Of a stretch of DNA of 64,000 nucleotides, positions 28,611 to 37,364 are shown one piece after another (the first letter of the stretch is position 1; each line of letters begins with the position of its first letter). The notes beneath the pieces were generated by a model. That model was not told where the DNA came from and made no database searches. It saw nothing but the letters and a program-made list of their open reading frames with translations. The position numbers and the translations under genes were made by a program. This DNA comes from Kaistia sp. 32K (lineage in GTDB: Bacteria; Pseudomonadota; Alphaproteobacteria; Rhizobiales; Kaistiaceae), in the NCBI RefSeq assembly GCF_016629525.1, contig NZ_AP024269.1, forward strand, positions 1,736,001 to 1,800,000. The letters are read 5' to 3'.

Positions 28611-29228
28611 CTATTCGCTCGCGGCCTGGGTCAACTTGCCGATGTGGGCCTGGACCAGCCGGGCGACGTCGTCGGCGTGGGTGATGGCGAGGTCGTGATC
28701 GGCGCCGGGCAGGACGTGCAACTCGGCATCGGGCAGCAGGCCGAGAAGCCGCTCGCCGATCGCGACCGGGCTGATCGGGTCGCTGTCGCCCCAGATCAGC
28801 AACGTCGGTGCGGAAACCTCGGCAAGCCGCGTCGTGAGATCCTCGGTCGGCCCCGCGATCCAGTCGGCGGCCTGCGGAAAGCTCGCTTGGTAGCTCGCGC
28901 GCCAGTCGCTGGCGCCGAGTTCCCGCATCGGCACGCCGGCCGAGGTCACCGCGAGCACGATGCCGCGGACCCGCTCCGGCGCCGCCAGCGCCACCTGCAT
29001 GGCGACATAGCCGCCCATCGATTGCGCGACCAGCACCGAGGGTTCGGTCAGCGCATCGAGCACCCTGGCGACGAGGTCGTCGATGCTCCGGACATCCGGG
29101 TCATGCGGTTCGTTGCCGAGGCCCGGCCAGGCGAAGAACACGGCGGGTTCGTCGAGATCGAGCCGCTCGGCCACCGCGCTCCAGAAGCTCGCGCTGCCGC
29201 CGGCGCCGGGAAGAAAGAGGATGGTCAT
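28611..29228 (-). CDS. Alpha/beta-hydrolase family protein
   Basis: 205 aa, compact hydrolase without a large lid. The oxyanion-side loop is FLPGAGGSASFW (5-16), the nucleophile elbow AQSMGG (Ser70), the acid Asp148 or Asp150 in LIWGDSDPISP, and the catalytic His178 in LPGADHDLAI. Start at 29228 (MTILFLPGAGG) matches the family. Substrate unknown. The gene is convergent with the IMPase (five bases between stops) and lies 101 nt downstream of the LysR gene on the same strand, so it could share its transcript. Confidence 0.87.
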   Translation of the reverse strand: MTILFLPGAGGSASFWSAVAERLDLDEPAVFFAWPGLGNEPHDPDVRSIDDLVARVLDALTEPSVLVAQSMGGYVAMQVALAAPERVRGIVLAVTSAGVPMRELGASDWRASYQASFPQAADWIAGPTEDLTTRLAEVSAPTLLIWGDSDPISPVAIGERLLGLLPDAELHVLPGADHDLAITHADDVARLVQAHIGKLTQAASE

Positions 29229-29329
29229 CGCATTTCCGCAGAACGAGAGGGCGGTCGGGATCGGCGCCGGGGCGATTTTGCCTATGGGGCAGGGGGGACG
29301 ATGCCAGCGCGAGGCGTGCGGCTCAAGGC

Positions 29330-30217
29330 TCAAGGATCCAGCATGTCCTCGACTGCAAAATCCACGAACACCCGGAGCTTTGGCGACAGATTGCGGCTCG
29401 AAGGCCAGAGCACGTTCAGCAGCGTCGTATCCGGCAGGAAGTCGTCGAGGACCGAGACGAGGGTGCCGGCCCGCAATTGCCGGCGCACCGCGAGGTCCGG
29501 AATGCAGGCGAGGCCGAGCCCCTGTTCAGCTAGCGAAATCTGCGGCTCCAGCGTGTTCATCACGACGCTGTTCTGGATCGGGACGTCGACCAGCTCGCCG
29601 TCGCGACGCAGCGGCCAGCGGTCGAGCTTGCCGGTGGTGGCGTAGCGGTAGAGCAGGCCGGCGTGACCGGCGAGATCCTCCGGCTGTTTCGGAAAGCCCG
29701 TCTGCTCGAAATAGGCCGGCGAGCCGACCAGAACCTTGCGATAGCTGCCGATCCGCCGGACCATCAGGCGCGAATCCGCCGGTTCGCCCGTGCGGATGAC
29801 GGCGTCGAAGCCTTCGTCGATCACGTCGACGAGCCGGTCGCTGAAATCGAGCTCCATCTCGATGCGCGGGAAATGGCGCTTGAAGGCGGCGAATTTCGGC
29901 ATGAACAGGATGCCCATCGAGGGCATGCTGACCCGGAGCTTGCCCTGCGGTTCGGTCTGGGTCTGCGTCAGCTCCGTCTCGGCCGCCTCCATCTCGCACA
30001 GGATGCGCCGGCAGCGCTCGAGAAAGCACGAACCCTCGGCCGTCAGCGTGATGGTGCGCGTCGAACGGTGGAACAGGCGAACGCCGAGCCGCTCCTCCAG
30101 CCGGCCGACCGCCTTGCTGACGGCGGAAGGGGAGACGCCGAGCTTGCGCCCGGCTTCCGTGAAGCCACGGGCATCGGCGGCCTGAACGAAGGCGCTGAGC
30201 GCTCCGAGACTATCCAT
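29330..30217 (-). CDS. LysR-family transcriptional regulator
   Basis: 295 aa. MDSLGALSAFVQAADARGFTEAGRKLGVSPSAVSKAVGRLEERLGVRLFHRSTR is the standard LysR helix-turn-helix, followed by a linker helix and a substrate-binding domain (about 90-290) of the periplasmic-binding-protein fold (LRVSMPSMGILFMPKFAAFKRHFPRIEMELDF; GFDAVIRTGEPADSRLMVRRI). It is divergent from the MFS exporter with a 165-nt spacer, the usual arrangement for a LysR protein that controls its neighbour. The effector is unknown. Confidence 0.93.
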   Translation of the reverse strand: MDSLGALSAFVQAADARGFTEAGRKLGVSPSAVSKAVGRLEERLGVRLFHRSTRTITLTAEGSCFLERCRRILCEMEAAETELTQTQTEPQGKLRVSMPSMGILFMPKFAAFKRHFPRIEMELDFSDRLVDVIDEGFDAVIRTGEPADSRLMVRRIGSYRKVLVGSPAYFEQTGFPKQPEDLAGHAGLLYRYATTGKLDRWPLRRDGELVDVPIQNSVVMNTLEPQISLAEQGLGLACIPDLAVRRQLRAGTLVSVLDDFLPDTTLLNVLWPSSRNLSPKLRVFVDFAVEDMLDP

Positions 30218-30382
30218 GCTGCTCTCCGATGGCCGACATTCTTGTCCGAAGTGTTGTGAATTGTAGCCTGTTTGTCGGGAGGAGGCGACCCTCTAGCTTT
30301 TCTCCGAACCGGGTCCGATCGCGCCCCGCGCCTCCCGGCGGCGCCGTCTCCGGCCCTTCAGGCTTTGAAAGAAGCAGACATC

Positions 30383-31609
30383 ATGACCTCGACTTCTCCC
30401 CTCGACGCCCTGCTGGAGGGCCATGCCGCCGTCCGGCCCGAGCCCTTGCCGATCGCCGGATTGCTGGCGCTGGCCATGGCCGGTTTCATCACGCTCCTGA
30501 CGGAAGTGCTGCCGGCCGGACTGCTGCCGCGCATGAGCGCCAGCCTCGCCGTCTCGGAAAGCATGGCCGGCCAGCTGATCACGGTCTATGCGCTGGGCTC
30601 GCTTCTGACCGCGATCCCGCTTGTCGCCGCGACGCAGGGGCTTCGCCGCCGGCGCCTGCTCCTGCTGGCGATCGGCGGTTTCGCCGTGACCAACACGGTG
30701 ACGGCGATCTCGGACCACTACGTCCTGACGCTCGCCGCGCGCTTCTTCGCCGGCGTTTCCGGCGGCCTGGTCTGGGCGCTGCTCGCGAGTTACGCCGCGC
30801 GCATGGTGCCGTCGCACCTCGCGGGCCGGGCGATCGCCATCAGCGGCATCGGCGCACCGCTCGCCTTCTCGGTCGGCGTTCCCGCCGGAACGTTTCTCGG
30901 CGGCGTAGTCGGCTGGCGGCTCGCCTTCGGCATCATGAGCGCGCTGGCGGTCCTCCTGATCGGCCTCGTGCTCGCCAAGGTGCCGGATTTCCCGGGCCAG
31001 CCGGCCGGCAAGCGGCTGTCGCTGACCGGGGTGTTCCGGATACCGGGCATCCGCTCGATCCTGTTCGTCATCTTCGCCTTCGTGCTCGCGCACAACATCC
31101 TCTACACCTACATCGCGCCTTTCCTCGCGCCGCTTGGCCTGCTCGACCGCGTCGACGGCATCCTGCTCGTCTTCGGCATTGGCGGCCTGGTCGGCCTCTG
31201 GATCGCCGGCGTGCTGATCGATCGCTGGCTGCGCGAGATGGTGCTCGTCAGCATCGTCGTTTTCATCCTGGCCGTGCTGGCGCTCGCCATCTGGGGAGGC
31301 TCGCCGATCACGGTTTATGTCGCGGTGGCGGCGTGGGGCATCATCTTCGGCGGCGCGCCGGCGCTGTTCCAGACCGCCTCGGCCAAGACCGCCAAGGAAG
31401 CCGCCGATGTCGCGCAGGCGATGATCGTCACCGTCTGGAACCTTGCGATCTCCGCGGCCGGCATCGCCGGCGGCGTGCTGCTCGATACGCTCGGCGTGAT
31501 TTCGTTTCCCTGGGCGATGATCGCAGCCCTGGCGCCGACCTTGCTGGTCGCCTGGTCGGCGAAGCGGCACGGCTTCCCCTCGGTCCGGCGAGCGGGCAGG
31601 GCAGGCTAG
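30383..31609 (+). CDS. MFS transporter (AraJ/sugar-efflux-like drug:H+ antiporter type)
   Basis: 408 aa with 12 predicted membrane segments. FITLLTEVLPAGLLPRMSASLAVSESMAGQLITVYALGSLLTAIP is the start of the DHA1 branch (COG2814) with its TExLPxGLLP motif; the conserved cytoplasmic loop between helices 2 and 3 reads TQGLRRRRLLL. ATG 30383 gives the family N-terminus. It probably exports small molecules and is likely controlled by the divergent LysR protein. A terminator follows. Confidence 0.9.
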   Translation: MTSTSPLDALLEGHAAVRPEPLPIAGLLALAMAGFITLLTEVLPAGLLPRMSASLAVSESMAGQLITVYALGSLLTAIPLVAATQGLRRRRLLLLAIGGFAVTNTVTAISDHYVLTLAARFFAGVSGGLVWALLASYAARMVPSHLAGRAIAISGIGAPLAFSVGVPAGTFLGGVVGWRLAFGIMSALAVLLIGLVLAKVPDFPGQPAGKRLSLTGVFRIPGIRSILFVIFAFVLAHNILYTYIAPFLAPLGLLDRVDGILLVFGIGGLVGLWIAGVLIDRWLREMVLVSIVVFILAVLALAIWGGSPITVYVAVAAWGIIFGGAPALFQTASAKTAKEAADVAQAMIVTVWNLAISAAGIAGGVLLDTLGVISFPWAMIAALAPTLLVAWSAKRHGFPSVRRAGRAG

Positions 31610-31646
31610 CGCGCCCGCCGATCCGGCTCTGATCCCGGCTCATGCC

Positions 31647-31680
31647 AAAGTGCCCCGGCCGCAAGGTTCGGGGCACTTTT
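31647..31680 (+). terminator. Rho-independent terminator after the MFS gene
   Basis: Stem AAAGTGCCCC / GGGGCACTTT with an extra C:G at the base of a GGCCGCAAGGTT-type loop, ending in TTTT. Its central 21 nt are identical to the centre of the terminator at 43330-43368. Confidence 0.88.
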
Positions 31681-31786
31681 GTCGGCGGACCTGCCGCCCG
31701 GCCGGCGCCGCAGCGTGGCCGGCGCGGATTTTCCCTACATCCATCGGCATATTGACCCAAAACGCCGCAAATTGTTGTCTTTTCCG

Positions 31787-32230
31787 ATGAAACACGCACA
31801 GCACTCCATGGTCGAGCCGCTGGTCGAGCACATCCCGGAAGGGCCCTCGAACCGCAGTTTCGGCTACACCGTCGGCGGCATCCTGCTGGGCCTGATGGCG
31901 CTCAAGTGGCTGCTCTCAGGGGCCTTCACGCCATTCTCGATCGGGCTGGCGCTGATCGGCGCGGTGCTGGTCGCGCTGGCGTTCGTGGCGCCCGAGACGC
32001 TGACGGTTCCGAACCGGCTCTGGGGCAAGCTCGGCCTGCTGCTGTTCAAGATCGTCAATCCGATCGTGATGTGCCTGATCTACGCCACGACCTTCGTGCC
32101 GATCGGTCTCTTCCTCCGGTGGCGCGGCCACGATCCGCTCGCCGCCTCCTTCGACCGTTCCGCGTCAACCTACTGGATCACGCGTCCCACGGGCGACGCG
32201 GATCCGAATGCCATGCGCAATCAGTTCTGA
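31787..32230 (+). CDS. SxtJ-like membrane protein
   Basis: 147 aa, three predicted membrane segments (about 24-45, 47-71, 84-118) and a conserved C-terminus with HDPLAASFDRSASTYWITR. This segment and the position before a DUF5989 gene and a carbamoyltransferase are typical of the SxtJ family, named after the saxitoxin cluster protein of unknown function. ATG 31787 starts just before the first helix; the frame is open upstream across the MFS terminator, which cannot be coding. First gene of a tight three-gene unit (51 nt to the next start). It may anchor or assist the carbamoyltransferase at the membrane. Confidence 0.75.
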   Translation: MKHAQHSMVEPLVEHIPEGPSNRSFGYTVGGILLGLMALKWLLSGAFTPFSIGLALIGAVLVALAFVAPETLTVPNRLWGKLGLLLFKIVNPIVMCLIYATTFVPIGLFLRWRGHDPLAASFDRSASTYWITRPTGDADPNAMRNQF

Positions 32231-32281
32231 TGCCTGACAAGCGAGGCGGGTCTTCGGCCTCGTCGAACTGGGAGATCTGAA

Positions 32282-32431
32282 ATGGAAATGCTGCGTGAGC
32301 TCTGGTCCTACATGGGCAGCCGCAAGAAATTCTGGCTCCTGCCGATCTTCGTCATGGTCGGGGTGTTCGGCACGCTGGTGGTGCTGACCCAGGGCACGGC
32401 GGTGGCGCCCTTCATCTATACCCTGTTCTGA
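32282..32431 (+). CDS. DUF5989 micro-protein (49 aa)
   Basis: MEMLRELWSYMGSRKKFWLL begins a 49-residue protein with one membrane helix (about 18-37) and the conserved ending VAPFIYTLF. This is the DUF5989 family, whose members regularly sit between an SxtJ-like gene and a NodU/TobZ-type carbamoyltransferase. The basic SRKK before the helix predicts a cytoplasmic N-terminus. Upstream GGGAGATCTGAA gives a ribosome site, and the carbamoyltransferase starts 13 nt after its stop. The function is unknown in any organism I can recall. Confidence 0.8.
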   Translation: MEMLRELWSYMGSRKKFWLLPIFVMVGVFGTLVVLTQGTAVAPFIYTLF

Positions 32432-32444
32432 TCGCAGGTCCTCC

Positions 32445-34277
32445 ATGCGTATCCTCGGTATCTCGGCCTTCTATCACGATAGCGCGGCAGCGCTGGTGGA
32501 GGATGGGCGCATCGTCGCCGCGGCGCAGGAGGAGCGGTTCACCCGCAAGAAGCACGATCCGGCGTTTCCCGTCCAGGCGATCCACTATTGCCTGGACGAG
32601 GCGGATTGCTCGATGGCGGACATCGATCACGTCGTCTTCTACGACAAGCCGTTCCTGAAGTTCGAGCGCTTGCTGGAGACCTATCTGGCGACGAGCCCGC
32701 ACGGCTTCACCTCGTTCCGGACCGCGATGCCGGTCTGGATCAAGGAGAAGCTGTTCCAGAAGGACCTGCTGCGCAAGCAGCTGGGCAAGATCGCCGGGAC
32801 GAAGTCCTGGAAAGGATCGCTCCTGTTCACGGAGCATCACCTCGCCCATGCGGCGAGCGCCTTCTTTCCCTCGCCCTTCGCTAGCGCGGCCGTTCTTACC
32901 ATGGACGGCGTGGGCGAATGGTGCACCACGTCGCTTGGCCATGGCCGCGACAACCGCCTCGAGATGCTGAAGGAAATCCACTTTCCGCATTCGCTCGGCC
33001 TGCTCTATTCGGCCTTCACCTATTACACCGGCTTCAAGGTGAACTCCGGCGAATACAAGGTGATGGGGCTGGCGCCCTATGGCCGCCCGCGCTTCGCGCA
33101 GACGATCCTCGACAATCTGATCGACCTGAAGGAGGACGGCTCGTTCCGGCTCGACCAGCGCTATTTCGATTACTGCACCGGTCTCACGATGACCTCGGAC
33201 GCCTTTCACAAGCTGTTCGGGGGCGAGCCGCGCAAGCCGGAGTCGCCGCTGACCCAGCGCGAGATGGATCTGGCCGCCTCGATCCAGGCGGTCACCGAGG
33301 AGGTCGTGCTGCGGCTGGCGCGCTTCGCCAGGCAGGAAACGGGCGAGCGGAACCTCTGCCTCGCCGGCGGCGTCGCGCTGAACTGCGTCGCCAACGGCAA
33401 GCTCCTGAAGCAGGGCCTGTTCGACGAGATCTGGGTCCAGCCGGCCGCGGGCGACGCCGGCGGCGCGCTCGGCGCGGCGCTTGCGGTCTGGTACGAATAT
33501 CTCGGCAGCGCGCGTTCCGTGAACGGCAAGGACAGCATGGCTGGCGCTTATCTCGGTCCCGATTTCGGTCAGGACGAGATCGAGCAGCGCCTGACCGCGG
33601 CCGGCGCCGTCTACAGCGTCCTGCACGATGACGACTTGATCGCTAGCACCGTCAATTCCCTCGCCGAGGAGAAGGCCGTAGGCTGGATGCAGGGGCGGAT
33701 GGAGTTCGGGCCGCGCGCTCTCGGCGGGCGGTCGATCCTCGGCGATCCGCGCTCGCCGACCATGCAGAAGACGCTCAATCTGAAGGTGAAATATCGCGAG
33801 AGCTTCCGTCCCTTCGCGCCTTCCGTCCGTCGCGAGGACGTGGCCGACTGGTTCGATATCGACACCGACAGCCCCTACATGCTGCTCGTCGGCGACGTGC
33901 TGGACGGTCGGCGGCTGCGGCCCAATCTCGACGATGAGGGCCTGTTCGGCATCGACAGGCTGAACGTGCCGCGCTCGGAGATCCCGGCCGTCACTCATGT
34001 CGACTATTCCGCCCGCGTGCAGACCGTCCATCGTGACACCAATCCGCGCTACTGGGAGCTGCTGAGCGCCTTCAAGGAGCGGACGGGCTGCCCGGTGCTG
34101 GTCAACACCAGCTTCAACGTCCGCGGCGAGCCGATCGTCTGCACGCCGGAAGACGCGTTCCGCTGCTTCATGGGCACCGAGATCGAGCGCCTCGTCGTCG
34201 GCAACTGTGTCCTGCGCAAGGAAGACCAGGCCGCCTCGCTCCGGGTCGACTACAAGGAAAACTTCGAGCTCGACTGA
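32445..34277 (+). CDS. Carbamoyltransferase (NodU/CmcH/TobZ family)
   Basis: 610 aa, full two-domain length. The N-terminal Kae1-like domain starts MRILGISAFYHDSAAALVEDG and has the metal-binding HHLAHAASAFFPSPF, VNSGEYKVMGLAPYG and LCLAGGVALNCVANG; the C-terminal domain has WMQGRMEFGPRALGGRSIL, YRESFRPFAPSV and FNVRGEPIVCTPEDAF. Such enzymes make carbamoyl-adenylate from carbamoyl phosphate and ATP and transfer the carbamoyl group to a hydroxyl of a sugar, antibiotic or lipid. Third gene of the SxtJ/DUF5989 unit, convergent with the polysaccharide-lyase-like gene. The acceptor is unknown; the nearby SGNH proteins suggest a glycan or envelope polymer. Confidence 0.93.
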   Translation: MRILGISAFYHDSAAALVEDGRIVAAAQEERFTRKKHDPAFPVQAIHYCLDEADCSMADIDHVVFYDKPFLKFERLLETYLATSPHGFTSFRTAMPVWIKEKLFQKDLLRKQLGKIAGTKSWKGSLLFTEHHLAHAASAFFPSPFASAAVLTMDGVGEWCTTSLGHGRDNRLEMLKEIHFPHSLGLLYSAFTYYTGFKVNSGEYKVMGLAPYGRPRFAQTILDNLIDLKEDGSFRLDQRYFDYCTGLTMTSDAFHKLFGGEPRKPESPLTQREMDLAASIQAVTEEVVLRLARFARQETGERNLCLAGGVALNCVANGKLLKQGLFDEIWVQPAAGDAGGALGAALAVWYEYLGSARSVNGKDSMAGAYLGPDFGQDEIEQRLTAAGAVYSVLHDDDLIASTVNSLAEEKAVGWMQGRMEFGPRALGGRSILGDPRSPTMQKTLNLKVKYRESFRPFAPSVRREDVADWFDIDTDSPYMLLVGDVLDGRRLRPNLDDEGLFGIDRLNVPRSEIPAVTHVDYSARVQTVHRDTNPRYWELLSAFKERTGCPVLVNTSFNVRGEPIVCTPEDAFRCFMGTEIERLVVGNCVLRKEDQAASLRVDYKENFELD

Positions 34278-34327
34278 GGCCGGAGCCGGCTAAGCCGGCA
34301 CGTCGGCCGGCGGCAAATCCGTCGCCG

Positions 34328-35860
34328 TCAGGGTGTCTTGGTGGCGGGTGCAGCGTTTGCCGGGGGCTCGGTGTTCTGCGCCTTGTTCTGGGCCTTGGCG
34401 TCAGGCGGTCCCAGCGACCGGACGGCCCGGATGAAGGTGCCGCTCTGGATCCAGTCATTCTCGATCAGCCGCCCCTCGGCATCGACATGGCCCAGCGCCA
34501 GGCGGGGCTCGTTCAGGGAATAGGGGGTCGGCTCGAAGACCCAGTTCCAGCCCTCGACGATCGTCGGCTTTTCGCCGGCCTTGACCCGGTCGACGAGGTC
34601 CAGCGCCGCCCCGATGCCGAACTCGCCGACCAGGCTGTATCCCTTGTGCAGTTCCTTGTCGTCATAGGTCAGCGTGTCCTCGCCCGTCACATAGAGCGGC
34701 CGGTTCGTCCCCAGTTCGTAGAATCGCGCCCAGTCGCCGGAAGGGCGCCGGCTCTGGCGCAGCCAGTCCGCCGCCTCGACGGCGCCGTCGAGATAGCGCT
34801 TCTCGCCGGTGCGGAGATAGAGCTGCAGCAGCGCTTCGATGGCGCCGGCGGTCTCGCGCGAGGCCACGGCCGGCGGCTCGAATTTGCGCCCCCAGATCGG
34901 CTCGAGATCGAGATTGTAGGTCTGCGCCCAGCCCCGCTGCGGCGCCGGCAACTGGGCGGCGAGCAGGAAGTCGCCGGTCCGCCGCGCCGCGGCGATCAGG
35001 TCCTCCCGCGCCTCGTAGCGATCGGCCGCGAGCAGCAGGCGCATCGTGTCGCGCACAAGCTGATCATTCAGCACCATGGCGGCGCTCGGAGGCTTCACCC
35101 ATTCCTTCGACCATGTCTCGGGAAGCCTCGCGCGCCAGGCGGCCGCGAAGCGCTTGTGCGGGAAGACGCGGCCCAGGAAGACGGGCCAGGATCCGTTGGG
35201 ATATTGCGCCTTCAGCAATTGATTCAGGCCGTAGCGGATCGCGTCGCCGATGGCGGGATCCTTGCCGTCGGTGACGGTGTCGTACCACATGAGGAAGCCC
35301 AGATTGCTCTGGGTGATGTTGTCGTCGAGCGTCGCGTTGTTGCGCTCCTTGTTGCCTTCGATCGCGGCGCAGGCCTCGGCATTGGCAACCGCCGTGCGAT
35401 AGCACCATTGGGCCCGGCGATCCGGCAGGGTCTCGGTGAAGTTGTACCATCCGCCGGAGAGCAGCTGGCCGTTGAGGGTCGCCTGCGCCGCCGCGCCGGC
35501 CGCTTTCAGCCAGCGCGGGTCGCGGGTGATCTCGTAGAGGCGGAGGAAGGCTGCGCCGACGCCCGGCGTGCCGGGCGGCTGGTTCCAGACGACGCCGTTG
35601 TCGACCCTGCCTTCGCCGCGACGAACCTTGAGATCGGGCGAGTATGCGTAGACATAGCCGCCCGAGGTCGCCAGATGTGTGGCGAAGAACTCGCCCATCC
35701 GCTCCACCGTCGCGACCGGATCGGTCGAGGCGGCAGTTTGCTTGATCTCAGCGCGGACGGGCATGGCGATGACGCCCGCGAGGCCCGCGGCCAGGGTCAG
35801 GAACGCCGGCGCTCGCCTTCCGCGCCGCGAAGGCGATGAGGCTCCAAGGACAGGTTTCAT
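34328..35860 (-). CDS. Secreted polysaccharide-lyase-like protein (alpha/alpha-toroid, PL10-like)
   Basis: 510 aa with a Sec signal (basic start, LTLAAGLAGVIAMPVRA-E). The body is a set of helical pairs typical of alpha/alpha toroids (TRDPRWLKAAGAAAQATL; NGLNQLLKAQYPNGSWP-type repeats; LQLYLRTGEKRYLDGAVEAADWL). LLSGGWYNFTE and NATLDDNITQSNLGFLMW occupy the places of the GGW and ITFNDD motifs of pectate-lyase family 10. Exact catalytic residues cannot be assigned by eye; a C5-epimerase or glycosidase of the same fold is possible. A Pro/Ala/Lys-rich tail (about 485-510) follows. Last gene of the minus-strand SGNH group, 35 nt after the first SGNH gene's stop. Confidence 0.6.
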   Translation of the reverse strand: MKPVLGASSPSRRGRRAPAFLTLAAGLAGVIAMPVRAEIKQTAASTDPVATVERMGEFFATHLATSGGYVYAYSPDLKVRRGEGRVDNGVVWNQPPGTPGVGAAFLRLYEITRDPRWLKAAGAAAQATLNGQLLSGGWYNFTETLPDRRAQWCYRTAVANAEACAAIEGNKERNNATLDDNITQSNLGFLMWYDTVTDGKDPAIGDAIRYGLNQLLKAQYPNGSWPVFLGRVFPHKRFAAAWRARLPETWSKEWVKPPSAAMVLNDQLVRDTMRLLLAADRYEAREDLIAAARRTGDFLLAAQLPAPQRGWAQTYNLDLEPIWGRKFEPPAVASRETAGAIEALLQLYLRTGEKRYLDGAVEAADWLRQSRRPSGDWARFYELGTNRPLYVTGEDTLTYDDKELHKGYSLVGEFGIGAALDLVDRVKAGEKPTIVEGWNWVFEPTPYSLNEPRLALGHVDAEGRLIENDWIQSGTFIRAVRSLGPPDAKAQNKAQNTEPPANAAPATKTP

Positions 35861-35895
35861 GCAGAAACTCCCTGTGTCGGCCGGCGCTTGCCGCC

Positions 35896-37242
35896 CTAGC
35901 GCTTCAATCGGCCGGATCTGGCCTCGTCCTCGAACGCATGGTCGACGGTGGCCAGGCGTTGCAGGATCACGTCCGCGGCGACGGTGGCGCCGTCAGGGCT
36001 GAAATGGCTGTCGGGGGCGTACATGCGGACCGGCTGCGGTTCGCTAAGGAAGGCCTCGTAGAGATCGATCACCGGCACATTCTCAGCCGCCGCCGCCTCG
36101 CGCACGAGGGTCCTCAGCTGGTCGAACGCCGGATCCTTGGAAAGCGCGCCCATGAAGCGATCGACCCGGGGGACGTAGACGATCGAGAACCGGCCGCCCC
36201 AGCCCTGCGTGATCGCCTTCGCCTGACGTAGCGTGTCGCGGAACTCGGGGATGGTGCGCGCGATCTTCGGATAGACCAGCCCGAGCCGGGTCAATGTCAG
36301 CTGAAGCGCGAAGAAATTGCGGAACATCTCCGTCTTGGTCAGCAGGTCGATATAGGTGATCGGCTTGCCGCTGCTCTCCTCCATCGCCGCCCTCGCCTCG
36401 TCGAGCGGCTTTTGCGCCTCGGCCTGCGAGCCATAGTTCGCGTCGGGAGCGAGGGCCGTGCGAAGCCAGGGCTCCTTCAGCTCGGATTCGAAATTCTCCC
36501 AGTCATTGCCCTCGAAGAAGACCATCACGACATGGCGAGGCCGGAACATCTGGCCGAAGCGGCCGAGCGTCGCCAGCTCCAGCAGCGGACCATTGCCGCG
36601 AATGCCCATGCTGGCCGCGACCAGGCCGCGATCGCGCAGGCGGGAGGCCAGATCCTGGCCGGGCGGCAGGCAGAACCCCTCGACGAAGGAGTCGCCGAGC
36701 AGCATCAGGTCCATGTGGTTGTCATAGACCTGGTTCGGATTGTTGAAGCCGTAGCGATCCGCCGTGTAGATCACGGTATGGTCCTTGGGCGTGCACAGGA
36801 TGACCTTCGCATTCGGAAAGCCGGAGAGAACCGCGCTCGACAAGTGCTCCGTGCCGGAGATGTCGTTGAGGCGGTTCAACGTGAAGCCCCGGACTACCTT
36901 GTCGTTCTGCGCCAGCGTTTCCCGGCTCTTGTCGCTGAGCTGGCCCAGCATCGCCAGCCGGACGGGAACGGACTGAAACGTCAGCAGCGTCTCGCAGGCG
37001 AAGAGGGCGACCAGGGCGCTCAGGCCGGTAATTCCGGCGACGGCCGCCCATTGCGGCCGGGCCAGCACGCCGGTCGCGAGGAACGCCAGCCCCAGCACGC
37101 CGGGAACGAGTACGTAGCGCATGAAATGCGGCGTGTCGGAGCCATACTCCTCGAAGTTCAGCAGCGCGTAGCCCGGGCTCGACAGGAGATAGAGCGCCAG
37201 CAGCGTGCAGGTGATGAGTCCGATTTTCCGCGAAGTAAGCAA
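35896..37242 (-). CDS. Membrane-anchored SGNH-hydrolase-like protein 1
   Basis: 448 aa. Three N-terminal membrane segments (about 7-27, 42-62, 66-88) precede a periplasmic SGNH domain in which all four blocks are visible: LLGDSFVEGF (Ser185), SMGIRGNGP (Gly216-Asn217), FFEGNDW (Asn246-Asp247) and DSHFSPDG (Asp411, His413). Such domains act as O-acetyl-esterases or O-acetyltransferase partners on glycans. It lies in the middle of a same-strand run (122 nt after SGNH 2, 35 nt before the lyase-like gene). With all four catalytic blocks present, it is the most likely of the three to be an active enzyme together with SGNH 2. Confidence 0.78.
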   Translation of the reverse strand: MLTSRKIGLITCTLLALYLLSSPGYALLNFEEYGSDTPHFMRYVLVPGVLGLAFLATGVLARPQWAAVAGITGLSALVALFACETLLTFQSVPVRLAMLGQLSDKSRETLAQNDKVVRGFTLNRLNDISGTEHLSSAVLSGFPNAKVILCTPKDHTVIYTADRYGFNNPNQVYDNHMDLMLLGDSFVEGFCLPPGQDLASRLRDRGLVAASMGIRGNGPLLELATLGRFGQMFRPRHVVMVFFEGNDWENFESELKEPWLRTALAPDANYGSQAEAQKPLDEARAAMEESSGKPITYIDLLTKTEMFRNFFALQLTLTRLGLVYPKIARTIPEFRDTLRQAKAITQGWGGRFSIVYVPRVDRFMGALSKDPAFDQLRTLVREAAAAENVPVIDLYEAFLSEPQPVRMYAPDSHFSPDGATVAADVILQRLATVDHAFEDEARSGRLKR

Positions 37243-37364
37243 GGTACGATCCTGTCGCGTGTGAACTTCCTCACATCGTCACCACGGTTCGAAAGTCGAG
37301 GTCCCCGGGCCGATCTTCCTTCGTTCCAACTGGATGATACGGCCGCATCGGCTGCCGCCGGCCG

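Noticed and set aside
34278..34327. GCCGGC-TAA-GCCGGC hairpin between the carbamoyltransferase and lyase-like genes as a terminator
   Set aside because: The inverted repeat is real, but there is no T-run on either side, so I do not call a rho-independent terminator.
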